36,417 nucleotides of DNA from a virus. The stretch lies in the IMG/VR virus record IMGVR_UViG_3300031952_000067, positions 1-36,417 of that record. One strand, given 5' to 3'. This document shows positions 1-8,137 of the stretch, one piece after another (position 1 is the first letter of the stretch; the number at the start of each line of letters is the position of its first letter). The notes under the pieces are model-generated. The model worked only from the letters and a program-made list of their open reading frames with translations. It made no database searches and was not told the origin of the DNA. The position numbers and the translations under genes were made by a program.

Positions 1-37
1 CAGGGGTTGTTGGCGGATTGTGCGTGAAAATTTTTGA
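1..37 (+). other. Possible 3' end of an upstream gene
   Basis: The first bases are less AT-rich than what follows. One frame (2-37) reads RGCWRIVRENF and then TGA; another stops at 25-27. Either could be the tail of a gene starting outside the window. An endolysin would fit before a holin candidate, but eleven residues cannot show that. Confidence 0.2.
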
Positions 38-67
38 ATATTGGTATTTTTGTGGCAGATTTAAGTC

Positions 68-87
68 GTGGATTACTTGTATTAGTT
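68..87 (+). promoter_or_regulatory. Dispersed 20-bp motif, site 1
   Basis: Reads GTGGATTACTTGTATTAGTT, followed directly by TATAAAT, and ends 7 bases before the AAAGGAG ribosome site (95-101) of the first gene. It matches site 3 (10448) at 17 of 20 positions and continues to match beyond it. Function inferred only from recurrence. Confidence 0.6.
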
Positions 88-107
88 ATAAATCAAAGGA
101 GTGTATT

Positions 108-341
108 ATGTTTACCAAATTATTTAGATACTTATTTAGTTTTTTTAATGAGGAACCAGGAGTTGGAAGTTCTAAACGTCTTATCTTTATAGGCGGTTCA
201 ATTTTTAATATGGTACTTTGTTTCAAATTAGCATTACTTGGTAAATATACATTGATTGAATTATCGAGTTTTGTTGGTATTATTCAAACTGTTTTTTCAG
301 GTACTTATCTAATAGGTCGTTCTCAGGAGGATAAGAAATGA
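108..341 (+). CDS. Small two-helix membrane protein, holin candidate
   Basis: 77 residues starting MFTKLFRYLF. I chose the ATG at 108 because AAAGGAG lies at 95-101; an in-frame ATG at 18 has no ribosome site and would encode the regulatory motif region. The protein has an amphipathic N-terminus, a hydrophobic stretch at about residues 24-42, a second at about 47-67, and a charged tail ending SQEDKK. Two helices with a charged C-terminus and this size fit phage holins, which open the inner membrane at lysis, but the sequence alone does not prove it. The stop overlaps the start of the next gene by four bases (ATGA), so the two are translationally coupled. Confidence 0.6.
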   Translation: MFTKLFRYLFSFFNEEPGVGSSKRLIFIGGSIFNMVLCFKLALLGKYTLIELSSFVGIIQTVFSGTYLIGRSQEDKK

Positions 342-916
342 ATAAGGTTGCACAAATAGTAACAGGATTAGCAACAATGGTAATATTAGCTGGTGGATTA
401 TATTATGGTTTTGATAAAGGTAATCTAATAATTATAGATGGTAAAAATAACAAATATTCGTTTGTCTCATTCAAGAGGCAATCATTTGTTAATGTACCCG
501 TTAAAGAATTTGATAGTTCCGAAATAATTGGAAGTTCATTTTATCAGGATATACCCTATTCAAAGGTATTTCCTGATTCTATTAAGGGTGTTAAATTTAT
601 TAATTGTAATCTTGATAATTGTATTATTCCGATTGGAGCAATTGTAATTGGTGGGACTAATAAACATTTTAAAGTAATGAATGATCAGGAATATTGGATT
701 GTTGATAAAAATAAAAATCCTATTATTCCACTAGATACAATAACATTCAAAAGAGTAGGAATATCCATAAATCCCAGAGATATTTCAATACGACCATTAT
801 CTGAACCAATTACAATTACCTATGACCCTGATTTAATTATGATGCGAAAACTTGATGTTATTATAAATGATAAACCACTACTTATTTCAGCGTTAAAAAG
901 AGCAGGTGAATTATGA
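338..916 (+). CDS. Membrane-anchored protein of unknown function
   Basis: 192 residues. A single hydrophobic segment (about residues 7-25, VTGLATMVILAGGLYYGF) follows a short basic start, consistent with an uncleaved signal anchor that leaves the rest outside the cytoplasm. The remainder is beta-rich and holds two cysteines close together (FINCNLDNC, about residues 87-93) that could form a disulphide or bind metal. It overlaps its neighbours by ATGA on both sides (338-341, 913-916), so it belongs to one tightly coupled unit with the holin candidate and the secreted beta-helix protein. I do not recognise the family. Confidence 0.6.
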   Translation: MNKVAQIVTGLATMVILAGGLYYGFDKGNLIIIDGKNNKYSFVSFKRQSFVNVPVKEFDSSEIIGSSFYQDIPYSKVFPDSIKGVKFINCNLDNCIIPIGAIVIGGTNKHFKVMNDQEYWIVDKNKNPIIPLDTITFKRVGISINPRDISIRPLSEPITITYDPDLIMMRKLDVIINDKPLLISALKRAGEL

Positions 917-1998
917 AAAAATTAATTTTTTTATTTTTTCTTTTTATAATTGTTTTATCTACTTTTGCTAAAATACGTCATGTTAAAGCAACCGGTACTG
1001 GTGATAGGAATGGTGGAACAACATGGATAAATGCTTTCAGCCCGGACACTTTTGGTTATTATCTTAATAACCTTGTTGATTCTGGAGATGTATTTTATGT
1101 AAAAGATTCAGGTACATTAACACTGACTGCAAGTATTGATTTTTCAGCAAGAGATGGAGGAGCATCATTACCAATTTTTATTATAGGTGTTAAGGACACT
1201 GTTACTCACGATTCAGAAGCTATAGTATTTACAGACTGGTCAAAAGATACTACCAATAATCCGTTTTTTGATTGTGGCTCATATTCGTGGACACTAGGAG
1301 ATTATACAAGAATTTTTAATTGTAATTTTCAGGGTGATGCAACTAATGTTATTATTTTTGGTACAAACTGTTTGGTTGAACAATGTAAATTTGATCAAGA
1401 CTATGGTTCTTCCGCTGGTAGATATTCAATAAGGTTAGTTGGTGGTGGTCAATGTATAAACTCTTATTTTATATCAACAAATTGTTCTGGAATTAATCCA
1501 TATTCAAGTGCTTCAGGGTGGGGTGTTATTAATTGTATTTTTAAAAATATGAAAAATGCAACTGGAGGGATAGCTATTTATATTTCTACTGGTGGAGGAT
1601 TAATTTTAAACTCAATTTTTGATTCGTGTAGAATAGCAATAGAACTTGTTGCTAGTGCTGGAACTCGTATAATTAATAATACATTTTATGATAATACAAC
1701 CTCTATTGATGGAACAATTACTTTTCATAATATAGTTATAAATAATATTCTTGATTCAACAAAAACTGATGGATTTAAGGCTACCGGATTGCGCGAATCA
1801 AATTTTCTTATGGCCAATCATGGCGATAACACAAGAAATAATGATATGTTTGATACTTGGTCTGAAATTAATATTTGGTCAATAGATAATTATATAACTT
1901 CGGGAAACCCATTATTTACTAATCCATCTAATTATGACTTTACTTTACAAAATGGATCTCCTTGTCTTAATACTGGAAAGGATGCACCAACGCAATGA
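913..1998 (+). CDS. Secreted right-handed beta-helix protein
   Basis: 361 residues. The N-terminus (MKKLIFLFFLFIIVLSTFA) is a classic signal peptide with a likely cut after residue 19. The mature part contains repeated short strands with N, C and G turns (NCNFQG, EQCKFD, NCIFKN, LNSIFD, NNTFYD), the pattern of parallel beta-helix (pectate-lyase-like) folds. It ends with NPLFTNPSNYDFTL and GSPCLNTG, which resembles the last coil of many bacterial and phage right-handed beta-helix proteins. In phages this fold usually binds or cleaves polysaccharide; I see no catalytic residues I could assign. A signal peptide on a phage virion protein would be unusual. Coupled by ATGA to both neighbours. Confidence 0.65.
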   Translation: MKKLIFLFFLFIIVLSTFAKIRHVKATGTGDRNGGTTWINAFSPDTFGYYLNNLVDSGDVFYVKDSGTLTLTASIDFSARDGGASLPIFIIGVKDTVTHDSEAIVFTDWSKDTTNNPFFDCGSYSWTLGDYTRIFNCNFQGDATNVIIFGTNCLVEQCKFDQDYGSSAGRYSIRLVGGGQCINSYFISTNCSGINPYSSASGWGVINCIFKNMKNATGGIAIYISTGGGLILNSIFDSCRIAIELVASAGTRIINNTFYDNTTSIDGTITFHNIVINNILDSTKTDGFKATGLRESNFLMANHGDNTRNNDMFDTWSEINIWSIDNYITSGNPLFTNPSNYDFTLQNGSPCLNTGKDAPTQ

Positions 1999-2984
1999 TC
2001 TCAAAGGGTGCAAGACAACCTGGGGGAATGAATAAGGGTGCACGCCAAGACGAACCTGTTTCTTCTTCGCGTGTATATGGAACTAATAATATCACTATTA
2101 GTAATAGTGGTAATATTAAGGGTACTGGTAGAATTTATGGAACTAATAGTATCACTATTAGTAATAGTGGTAATATTAAGGGTACTGGTAGAATATATGG
2201 AATCAATAATGTTACTCTTACTAATAGTGGTTCCATAAAGGGTACTGGTAGAATCTATGGAACCAATAATATCACTATTAGTAATAATGGCTCTATAAAA
2301 GGTATTGGTAGAGTCTATGGAACTAATAGTATTACTATTAGTAGTAATGGTTCTATAAAAGGTACCGGTAGATTTTATGGAATTAATAATATTGTTATTA
2401 CTAATAGTGGATTACTTGAAGCAGTTGGTAGAGTATATGGTACAAATAATGTTGTTATTACCAATAGTGGAAATATTATTGGTCTTGGAGGAAATAGAAT
2501 ATATGGAACCAATAATGTTACTTTTACTAATAGTGGTTCCATAAAGGGTACTGGTAGAATATTTGGTAATAATAATATTATTATTACTAATAATGGCTCT
2601 ATAAAAGGTATTGGTAAAATTTCTGGAACTAATAGTATTACTATTAGTAATAGTGGTTCTATAAAAGGTACTGGTAGAATTTATGGTAGTAATAATGTTA
2701 TTATTATTAATAGTGGATTACTTGAAGCAGTTGGGAGAATTTATGGAACTAATAATATCACTATTACCAATAATGGTAGTATTATTGGTACTGGTGTAGT
2801 TAGAGTATATGCTATAAATACTGTTATTTTTACCAATATTGGTAATATAATAAATTCAAGTGCTATTGGTGTTGGAGTAGATTTGATAATAGTACCATAT
2901 GATGATAATATAATAACAGTTCCTAAAGATGATAATATAATAATAGTTCCCTATGATGATAAATTAATTACAGTAAATTTTTAA
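1995..2984 (+). CDS. Tandem 20-residue repeat protein, predicted beta-solenoid
   Basis: 329 residues. From about residue 27 to 285 the protein is thirteen imperfect repeats of 20 residues (22 in two of them), consensus IYGTNNITISNSGSIKGTGR. Alternating hydrophobic residues with N and G turns suggest one solenoid coil per repeat. Two repeats carry the variant SGLLEAVGR. The C-terminus holds a second, shorter repeat (VPYDDN, VPKDDN, VPYDDK), similar in style to the VPxxDR tails I recall from phage head or tail proteins. The start could also be the internal ATG at 2028 (MNKGARQDEP); the segment KGARQ occurs twice. The gene overlaps the beta-helix gene by ATGA. Probably a surface or fibre-like structural protein; function not known. 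Confidence 0.6.
   Translation: MISKGARQPGGMNKGARQDEPVSSSRVYGTNNITISNSGNIKGTGRIYGTNSITISNSGNIKGTGRIYGINNVTLTNSGSIKGTGRIYGTNNITISNNGSIKGIGRVYGTNSITISSNGSIKGTGRFYGINNIVITNSGLLEAVGRVYGTNNVVITNSGNIIGLGGNRIYGTNNVTFTNSGSIKGTGRIFGNNNIIITNNGSIKGIGKISGTNSITISNSGSIKGTGRIYGSNNVIIINSGLLEAVGRIYGTNNITITNNGSIIGTGVVRVYAINTVIFTNIGNIINSSAIGVGVDLIIVPYDDNIITVPKDDNIIIVPYDDKLITVNF
2083..2850 (+). repeat. 60-bp coding tandem repeats
   Basis: About thirteen copies of a 60-bp unit (66 bp in two) encoding the 20-22 residue repeats. Adjacent copies differ mainly by single bases, for example AACTAATAGTATCACTATTA against AACTAATAATATCACTATTA. Such arrays can gain or lose units by recombination or slippage. Confidence 0.85.
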
Positions 2985-2997
2985 AAGGAGATAAATT

Positions 2998-3438
2998 ATG
3001 TCTATGACTAATGCTGCTGAAACAGCACTATGGAATTTAATTTTCAATAATGCTGCTTGGGCAAATATTGGAGATGCTGGCGGATTACAACCTTCTGCTA
3101 CTGCTGGTAGTTTATATATATCATTACATACTGCAGACCCTGGAGAAACAGGAGATCAAACTACAAATGAATGTAATTATACTAGTTATGCTAGGGTAGC
3201 TGTAGCTAGATCAGCTGGTGGTTGGACTGTATCTGGAAATAATGCAACCAATACTGCTGCTATAGATTGGCCAGCTTGCACTGGTGGTACAAATACTGCA
3301 ACACATTTCGGTATTGGTACGGCGGCATCTGGAGCTGGAAATTTACTTTTTAGTGGTGTCTTAGGAGCTAGTTTAGCCATATCTGCTGGTATTACTCCTA
3401 GTGCTCCTATTGGTGATATTGATAATAATGCTGATTAA
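2998..3438 (+). CDS. Phage tail/fibre-associated structural protein
   Basis: 146 residues, preceded by AAAAGGAG. The motifs LYISLHTADPGETGDQTTNE, YARVAVARS, GWTVSGN and ATHFGIGTAASGAG match a family I recall from many siphoviruses, usually annotated as a tail fibre or minor structural protein. The composition is rich in Ala, Gly, Thr and Ser, with no signal peptide or membrane segment. It sits just before the fibre-adaptor-like gene and the packaging genes. The biochemical role is not established from sequence; structural membership is inferred from family resemblance and position. Confidence 0.65.
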   Translation: MSMTNAAETALWNLIFNNAAWANIGDAGGLQPSATAGSLYISLHTADPGETGDQTTNECNYTSYARVAVARSAGGWTVSGNNATNTAAIDWPACTGGTNTATHFGIGTAASGAGNLLFSGVLGASLAISAGITPSAPIGDIDNNAD

Positions 3439-3492
3439 TTTATTAATTTTTGGATTGGTGGTACTCCTTTCATTTGGGTGTGTGACTGATAG

Positions 3493-3529
3493 ATAGGATC
3501 ATATATAAATATATTTTATATGATCCTAT
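3493..3529. terminator. 13-bp inverted repeat, possible terminator
   Basis: Arms ATAGGATCATATA (3493-3505) and TATATGATCCTAT (3517-3529) are perfectly complementary around an 11-base AT loop. It lies in the only sizeable gap between the tail accessory genes and the packaging genes. There is no strong T run after it, so intrinsic termination is uncertain; it could also be a protein-binding palindrome. Confidence 0.45.
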
Positions 3530-3557
3530 ACCTAATTAAACTTTAATAGGAGAATCT

Positions 3558-3842
3558 ATGTGGAGAATACCTACAAGAAAAATGGATATGGATGAAGAAA
3601 AAACTTTTGGTTTTAACCATACCCAATTTTTAAATGGTGATACAATATCAAGTTCAACCTGGATTGTCCCTAGTGAATTACTTGAACTAAGTAAATCAAA
3701 TACGACAACTCATGCTTATATTAAAATTAAGAATAGTACTGGTATAGAAGGTTCTATTTATAGGATTACAAATAGATTTATTTTTGCAATATCTGGTGAT
3801 ATAAGAGATAAATCAATTGATGTTTTATTAACTTCAGAATAG
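3558..3842 (+). CDS. Fibre-tail adaptor-like protein
   Basis: 94 residues with ribosome site TAGGAG. The order of motifs (MDEEKTFGFNHTQFLNGDTI, SSSTWIVPSEL, TGIEGSIYRITNRF, then DKSIDVLL) follows the pattern I know from the gp77-like fiber-tail adaptor family: an acidic start, a W-x-x-L segment, IxSSTW, and GxxYxxxNxxxT followed by a final R/K-S-I-x-V strand. It is a small beta-sandwich-like protein. Position beside the previous structural gene supports a tail or connector role. The match is from memory and is moderate. Confidence 0.5.
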   Translation: MWRIPTRKMDMDEEKTFGFNHTQFLNGDTISSSTWIVPSELLELSKSNTTTHAYIKIKNSTGIEGSIYRITNRFIFAISGDIRDKSIDVLLTSE

Positions 3843-3849
3843 GATTTTT

Positions 3850-4542
3850 ATGTCTAATATTAATGTTCAAGAATTTTATTTACCCCATTTATTATTCCGT
3901 CAAATTGGGCATATGTCTCAATATGAGATAGAACAGATGGGAGTTAAATACCCAGAAGCTAGAAGAACTGATAAGGGAATTCCAGTTTTTGGAATGATTT
4001 TTGCATTAAATTCAGAACGTAAAAAATTAACTGAAGCCTTTGGTTCAAATATAAGTCAAGATATGCCTGGAGCCAAATTGGAGTATGAATTAAAAACAGA
4101 AATGATCTTATCTAAACGTATATTAAATCAAGCTAAACTTGGTATTCTTATTCCTAAAGAAGAAGCATCAGATAGGGTTAAACGGATTTTAAGCACTGTA
4201 ATTAATTTATTTAAAAATAGTATAAAATTAATAGCTCCAAAGCTATTGAATATAATTAATCAACGAGATGTAGAGACAATTATAACCAATGAGTGGAATA
4301 AGTTAATCTTAGAATTGGAAAAAGATTCTCAGGTTATAACTTGGGGCGAAGATGGTTCTAGTAAATTATTACAGACTAGATTAAATGAGATTAAAATGGA
4401 AGACCCATTATTTGCAGAGGTCGTAGAAAGTAGAAAAATTAATGATAATAATAATAATGATATTGTCAATGAAATTGATAATAAGTATGATATTAATTAT
4501 GGAGATACGGAACTAGGAGAAAATAATGAAATTGAAAATTAG
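3850..4542 (+). CDS. Small terminase subunit candidate
   Basis: 230 residues directly before the large terminase and overlapping it by 17 bases, the position of Nu1 in lambda. The first 75 residues include a possible short recognition region (GHMSQYEIEQMGVKYPEA) and the middle is helical (residues about 75-170). The C-terminus is low-complexity and rich in N, D, I and E (NDNNNNDIVNEID). Small terminases bind the packaging site and are poorly conserved, so position is the main evidence. A clear N-terminal winged helix as in Nu1 is not obvious. The ribosome site AGGA overlaps the stop of the previous gene. Confidence 0.5.
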   Translation: MSNINVQEFYLPHLLFRQIGHMSQYEIEQMGVKYPEARRTDKGIPVFGMIFALNSERKKLTEAFGSNISQDMPGAKLEYELKTEMILSKRILNQAKLGILIPKEEASDRVKRILSTVINLFKNSIKLIAPKLLNIINQRDVETIITNEWNKLILELEKDSQVITWGEDGSSKLLQTRLNEIKMEDPLFAEVVESRKINDNNNNDIVNEIDNKYDINYGDTELGENNEIEN

Positions 4543-6361
4543 TAAAGAGGAATTAAATATCTTATATTTGCCACAAAGATTATCAGCATTGGAAGTAGCA
4601 AATATGATAAGATTACCTCTCCGTTCTAATTTTCAAGAAAAAATTGATTTTGATCTGACTCCATATTTAAGAATGCCTACTTCATTAATTGGAAAAAATC
4701 ATGTTAAAGTAATGGGTATTATAGCACCCACTCAATCTGGAAAAACTGTATGGTTACAAATTGTTGTTGCAGACTCAATTGAACAAGACCCAGGTACTTT
4801 ATTTTATGTGAATCCGGATGAGAAATTATCTAAACGGAGTATGAAAGAAAAAGTCATAGATATGATTTTGCATACTCCAGAATTGAAAAAGCATGTAAGA
4901 TCAATACGGAATGTTTCTAAAGCGGGAATAGTATTAGACAATATGACTATATATCCAGCATGGGCTGGTAGTCTTGCTTCAATAAGTTCAACTCCAGGAA
5001 AACGAGCTATATTAGATGAAGTGAGATTAATGAAATTAACTGTAGGTAAAGAATCAAATGCCATAAAACTTACGCAAGATAGATTAACTACATATTATGA
5101 TCTTGGATTAGCACAGTTATATATGGTTAGTACTCCATCTGTAGAGGGTGATTTATTGCATCAACAGTTAAAAGTTCCTGGTACTCTAGTTTTATGTTGG
5201 CACAGTAAATGTTGTAATTGTGGTAAAGTGGAAATTTTAGATTTTTTTAGAAATATAAAAGTTATTGATAGTGTTGTTAGATGTGTTTGTAGTGATTGCG
5301 GTAATTATTATCAAGATAATGATCAGAAAAGAAAAATGAATTCTCTAGGATTCTATGCGCCTCGTGGATCACTTGAACTACCTCTCATTTTACCAGAACG
5401 TGTATTTTTTTGGTATGATAGTTTGGTTTCTCCATTTAGAACTTTTAAAGCAATTCATAAAGAGTATATAAGCACTAAAGATAGACTTCATGATTATAAA
5501 AATTTCTGGCAATGTTGGTTAGCTAAATTTTGGGAAGATGATATTAGTAAAACATCAGTAGATAATTTACATCAAAAATGTGTACAGGATAGGATAGGTA
5601 CAATACCTAATTGGTGTTTATTATTAACTTGTGGTATAGATACTCAAGATGATGGATTTTTTGTAGTTGTACGCGCATGGGGAAATGATAAATTAACTAG
5701 GTTAGTGGATGCTTTTTTTATTGAATGTAAAATTAAAATAGCAGATTCAGAAGAAATTAAAAAAATACTTAAACGTGAAGTTATAAATAAAATATATCTT
5801 ACCGAGTTAAATGTTAAGTGGAAGATTGGATTAACTGCAATAGATACCGGAGGCCATAGAACAAAGGAAATATATAAAGCTACAGTTGATTTTGAGAGGT
5901 TTATTTGGATTAAAGGGGCTCATGAATCTCAAAAGATTACTATAACTTATAGTTCAGAATATAGATTATATTTAGTTAGAACAGTTGAATATTTGGATGA
6001 AACAGAAGATAAATCGGAACAACCATATTGGGAGTTACCCAAAAATATTCCAGAAGATTATCTTAATCAGTTTGTTAATTATAGAAAGATTAAAAAACAA
6101 AATAATATTACTGGTGAAGATAAAGTTATATGGGTAAAAAAGGGACAAGTTGATTATAGAATGGCTGATATACATTCTGTTATTTGTTTAGATATTCCTA
6201 CAGATTTGGGGAAATTTAGGTATGAATTAAATCAACCTAATTTTATATATAATCCTCTTAAACGATTTGAGGAAATAAAAATACAAGAAGATTATGAAAA
6301 GGTAATACATAGTGAGGAAGATAATGAAAATAATTATGATATAGGTTCCTTTAAATGGTAA
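4526..6361 (+). CDS. Terminase large subunit, GpA type
   Basis: 611 residues, close to the 640 of lambda gpA. The protein pumps DNA into the prohead and cuts it at packaging sites. Walker A is APTQSGKT (about residues 66-73) and Walker B is AILDEVR (about 160-166). A four-cysteine zinc-ribbon-like region follows (CCNCGK at about 229, CVCSDCG at about 258), as in GpA proteins. The nuclease half starts GIDTQDDGFFVVVRAWG (about 370), with later acidic residues DTGGH and a final KKGQVDYRMADIHSV segment that matches the D-x-x-D/H end of the family. Ribosome site TAGGAG lies inside the upstream gene. Confidence 0.93.
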   Translation: MKLKISKEELNILYLPQRLSALEVANMIRLPLRSNFQEKIDFDLTPYLRMPTSLIGKNHVKVMGIIAPTQSGKTVWLQIVVADSIEQDPGTLFYVNPDEKLSKRSMKEKVIDMILHTPELKKHVRSIRNVSKAGIVLDNMTIYPAWAGSLASISSTPGKRAILDEVRLMKLTVGKESNAIKLTQDRLTTYYDLGLAQLYMVSTPSVEGDLLHQQLKVPGTLVLCWHSKCCNCGKVEILDFFRNIKVIDSVVRCVCSDCGNYYQDNDQKRKMNSLGFYAPRGSLELPLILPERVFFWYDSLVSPFRTFKAIHKEYISTKDRLHDYKNFWQCWLAKFWEDDISKTSVDNLHQKCVQDRIGTIPNWCLLLTCGIDTQDDGFFVVVRAWGNDKLTRLVDAFFIECKIKIADSEEIKKILKREVINKIYLTELNVKWKIGLTAIDTGGHRTKEIYKATVDFERFIWIKGAHESQKITITYSSEYRLYLVRTVEYLDETEDKSEQPYWELPKNIPEDYLNQFVNYRKIKKQNNITGEDKVIWVKKGQVDYRMADIHSVICLDIPTDLGKFRYELNQPNFIYNPLKRFEEIKIQEDYEKVIHSEEDNENNYDIGSFKW

Positions 6362-6371
6362 GGAGTAAAAT

Positions 6372-6596
6372 ATGGGTTTTTATAGGACAGAATTAGAAAG
6401 ATTTAAAATAGCTGTTGCTGCTAGGGATATAGATTCTTTTTGGATTATGTCCAGTGAAAATAGTCGCAACATGAGAATTGTATATACTAGATTAAATAAT
6501 ATACAAGATTATATTCAATGGTTAGAGTATATGGCAGATATGGAAGATAATAATAATTCTGCTGGAAGTGTACTTATATCTGTAGGGGGTGTTTAA
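6372..6596 (+). CDS. gpW-like head-tail joining protein
   Basis: 74 residues between large terminase and portal, exactly the place and size of lambda gpW (68 residues). Two helices with a central hydrophobic stretch are predicted (ELERFKIAVAARDIDSFWI and LNNIQDYIQWLEYMADMED). gpW-family proteins sit under the portal after packaging and help retain DNA and attach the tail. Sequence similarity to gpW itself is not evident by eye, so the call rests on synteny and size. The stop TAA shares its last base with the portal ATG. Confidence 0.6.
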   Translation: MGFYRTELERFKIAVAARDIDSFWIMSSENSRNMRIVYTRLNNIQDYIQWLEYMADMEDNNNSAGSVLISVGGV

Positions 6597-8137
6597 TGAG
6601 TGAATTTAATATTCTTAATGATAGTCCTTATTTTTCAAATATAGATTTAAGTATACAAGAATCAATTCCAGATTTTGAATTGACTGAAGATTATTCATTA
6701 ATTAAGTTAAGAAAAATTAGTAAAAATCTGGTTAAAAATAATTTTTTAGCTGTAGCTGGTTTATTAATTTATATTGATTCTATTGTAGGGGGAGAATTAA
6801 AAATTGGTATTTTGGATATTACTGATGATATAACAACTAGAGTTGATGATAAATTTAAAGATTCTATTATTGCTTTGTTAGAAAAAACTCTAGTGGGAAT
6901 AGATATTAATAGAGAATTATCATTGGCTCAAATAACTGAACAAATTATATCGTCGGCTTTTACTGATGGTGATATTTTAATAAATTTACCAATGGATAAT
7001 AATAGAGATGAAAATTCTATTCAAACTTATGTTGAACTTATTGATGCTAGTCGTATAAAAACACCTCCTAAAGAAAGAAATAATAATTTAGTTAGGGAAG
7101 GTGTTGAATATTGGTCTTCAGGTAGACTCAAAGGTTATCATGTAATTAAAAATAACCCTACTAAAACATTGGGTGCATATAATTTAAGTGATACAGATTT
7201 TACATTTTTACCAGTATATAAATCAGATGGGAAAATAACTAGGAGAGTCTGTTATCTATTTAAAGCACCAACATTTATTAGAGTAAACCAATCCAGACAG
7301 TATCCTGTTATGACTGGTACCATGCAGATTATAGAATATTTCCATCAATACCTAGAAGCCGTACTAATCGGTGCAAGGGTAGCAGCCTGTTTTTCTGCAT
7401 TTGTTGAGACTAGTAATCCAGAAGCAGCAAAGAAAAGTATGACAGAGAGTGGTGAGACTACTTCTATTACAGTTAAAGGTAAAAAATTAACAAAATTACA
7501 ACCTGGACTTGTTTCATATTTGAGGATGGGTGAAAAAATTAGTTTTGCATCACCTAATAAACCCTCAGATAATTTTGATCCATTCATTTTAAGATTATTA
7601 CGGTTTATATCTTCTGCTTGGAGAATACCATACGAGAAACTTTGTATGGATTTATCAATAGTAAATTATTCATCTTGGCGTGGTGGATCACTTGAAGCAG
7701 ATAGAAATTTTTCACGTTGGAGAAGAGATTTGACATCTGTATTAAAATGGATAATTTTAACTTTTCTTAGAGAGGGTTTATCTAAGAAATTAATTAAAGG
7801 AAATTTAAGTAATATTTTATTACAAATAGTTTTTCCAAAGTATAAATCTCTTGATGAAGAAAAGTCTGCTCGTGCAAAGAAGATAAATCTAATAACAGGG
7901 ACTGTATCTAAAAAGCAAATTGTAGATGAAGAAGGTGGAAATTTTGAAGCACTCCAAAAAGAGTTAGATACAGAAATTGATTTAGATGTGGATAGAAAAG
8001 CAAGAGAATTAATTCGACAAAAAAAATGGCAAGAAAAGGAAAATATAATATTTAATAATACCAATGATAATAATGATAGTAATAATGTAGATGGAGAGGA
8101 AGCTAAAGAAAGGAGAAAAGAAGATGGAAACTGGTAA
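6596..8137 (+). CDS. Portal protein, lambda gpB type
   Basis: 513 residues (lambda gpB is 533). Forms the dodecameric ring at the head vertex through which DNA is packaged. The C-terminal half carries the family signature around residues 335-375: FISSAWRIPYEKLCMDLS followed by NYSSWRGGSLEADRNF. LVSYLRMGEKISFASPNKPS also fits the family. The last 60 residues are charged and disordered-looking (NNTNDNNDSNN, then EEAKERRKEDGNW), a region that in lambda is trimmed during maturation. The gene overlaps the start of the protease by 14 bases. Confidence 0.9.
   Translation: MSEFNILNDSPYFSNIDLSIQESIPDFELTEDYSLIKLRKISKNLVKNNFLAVAGLLIYIDSIVGGELKIGILDITDDITTRVDDKFKDSIIALLEKTLVGIDINRELSLAQITEQIISSAFTDGDILINLPMDNNRDENSIQTYVELIDASRIKTPPKERNNNLVREGVEYWSSGRLKGYHVIKNNPTKTLGAYNLSDTDFTFLPVYKSDGKITRRVCYLFKAPTFIRVNQSRQYPVMTGTMQIIEYFHQYLEAVLIGARVAACFSAFVETSNPEAAKKSMTESGETTSITVKGKKLTKLQPGLVSYLRMGEKISFASPNKPSDNFDPFILRLLRFISSAWRIPYEKLCMDLSIVNYSSWRGGSLEADRNFSRWRRDLTSVLKWIILTFLREGLSKKLIKGNLSNILLQIVFPKYKSLDEEKSARAKKINLITGTVSKKQIVDEEGGNFEALQKELDTEIDLDVDRKARELIRQKKWQEKENIIFNNTNDNNDSNNVDGEEAKERRKEDGNW

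Noticed and set aside
18-107. N-terminal extension of the first small membrane protein
   Set aside because: No ribosome site at 18; AAAGGAG at 95-101 serves the ATG at 108, and the extension would encode the motif region.
2083-2850. Non-coding satellite repeat or CRISPR
   Set aside because: The 60-bp units stay in one open frame with conservative amino acid changes, so they are coding repeats.
8091-8123. Earlier start of the S49 protease
   Set aside because: AAGGAG is correctly spaced for the ATG at 8124 and the extra residues are only charged linker.
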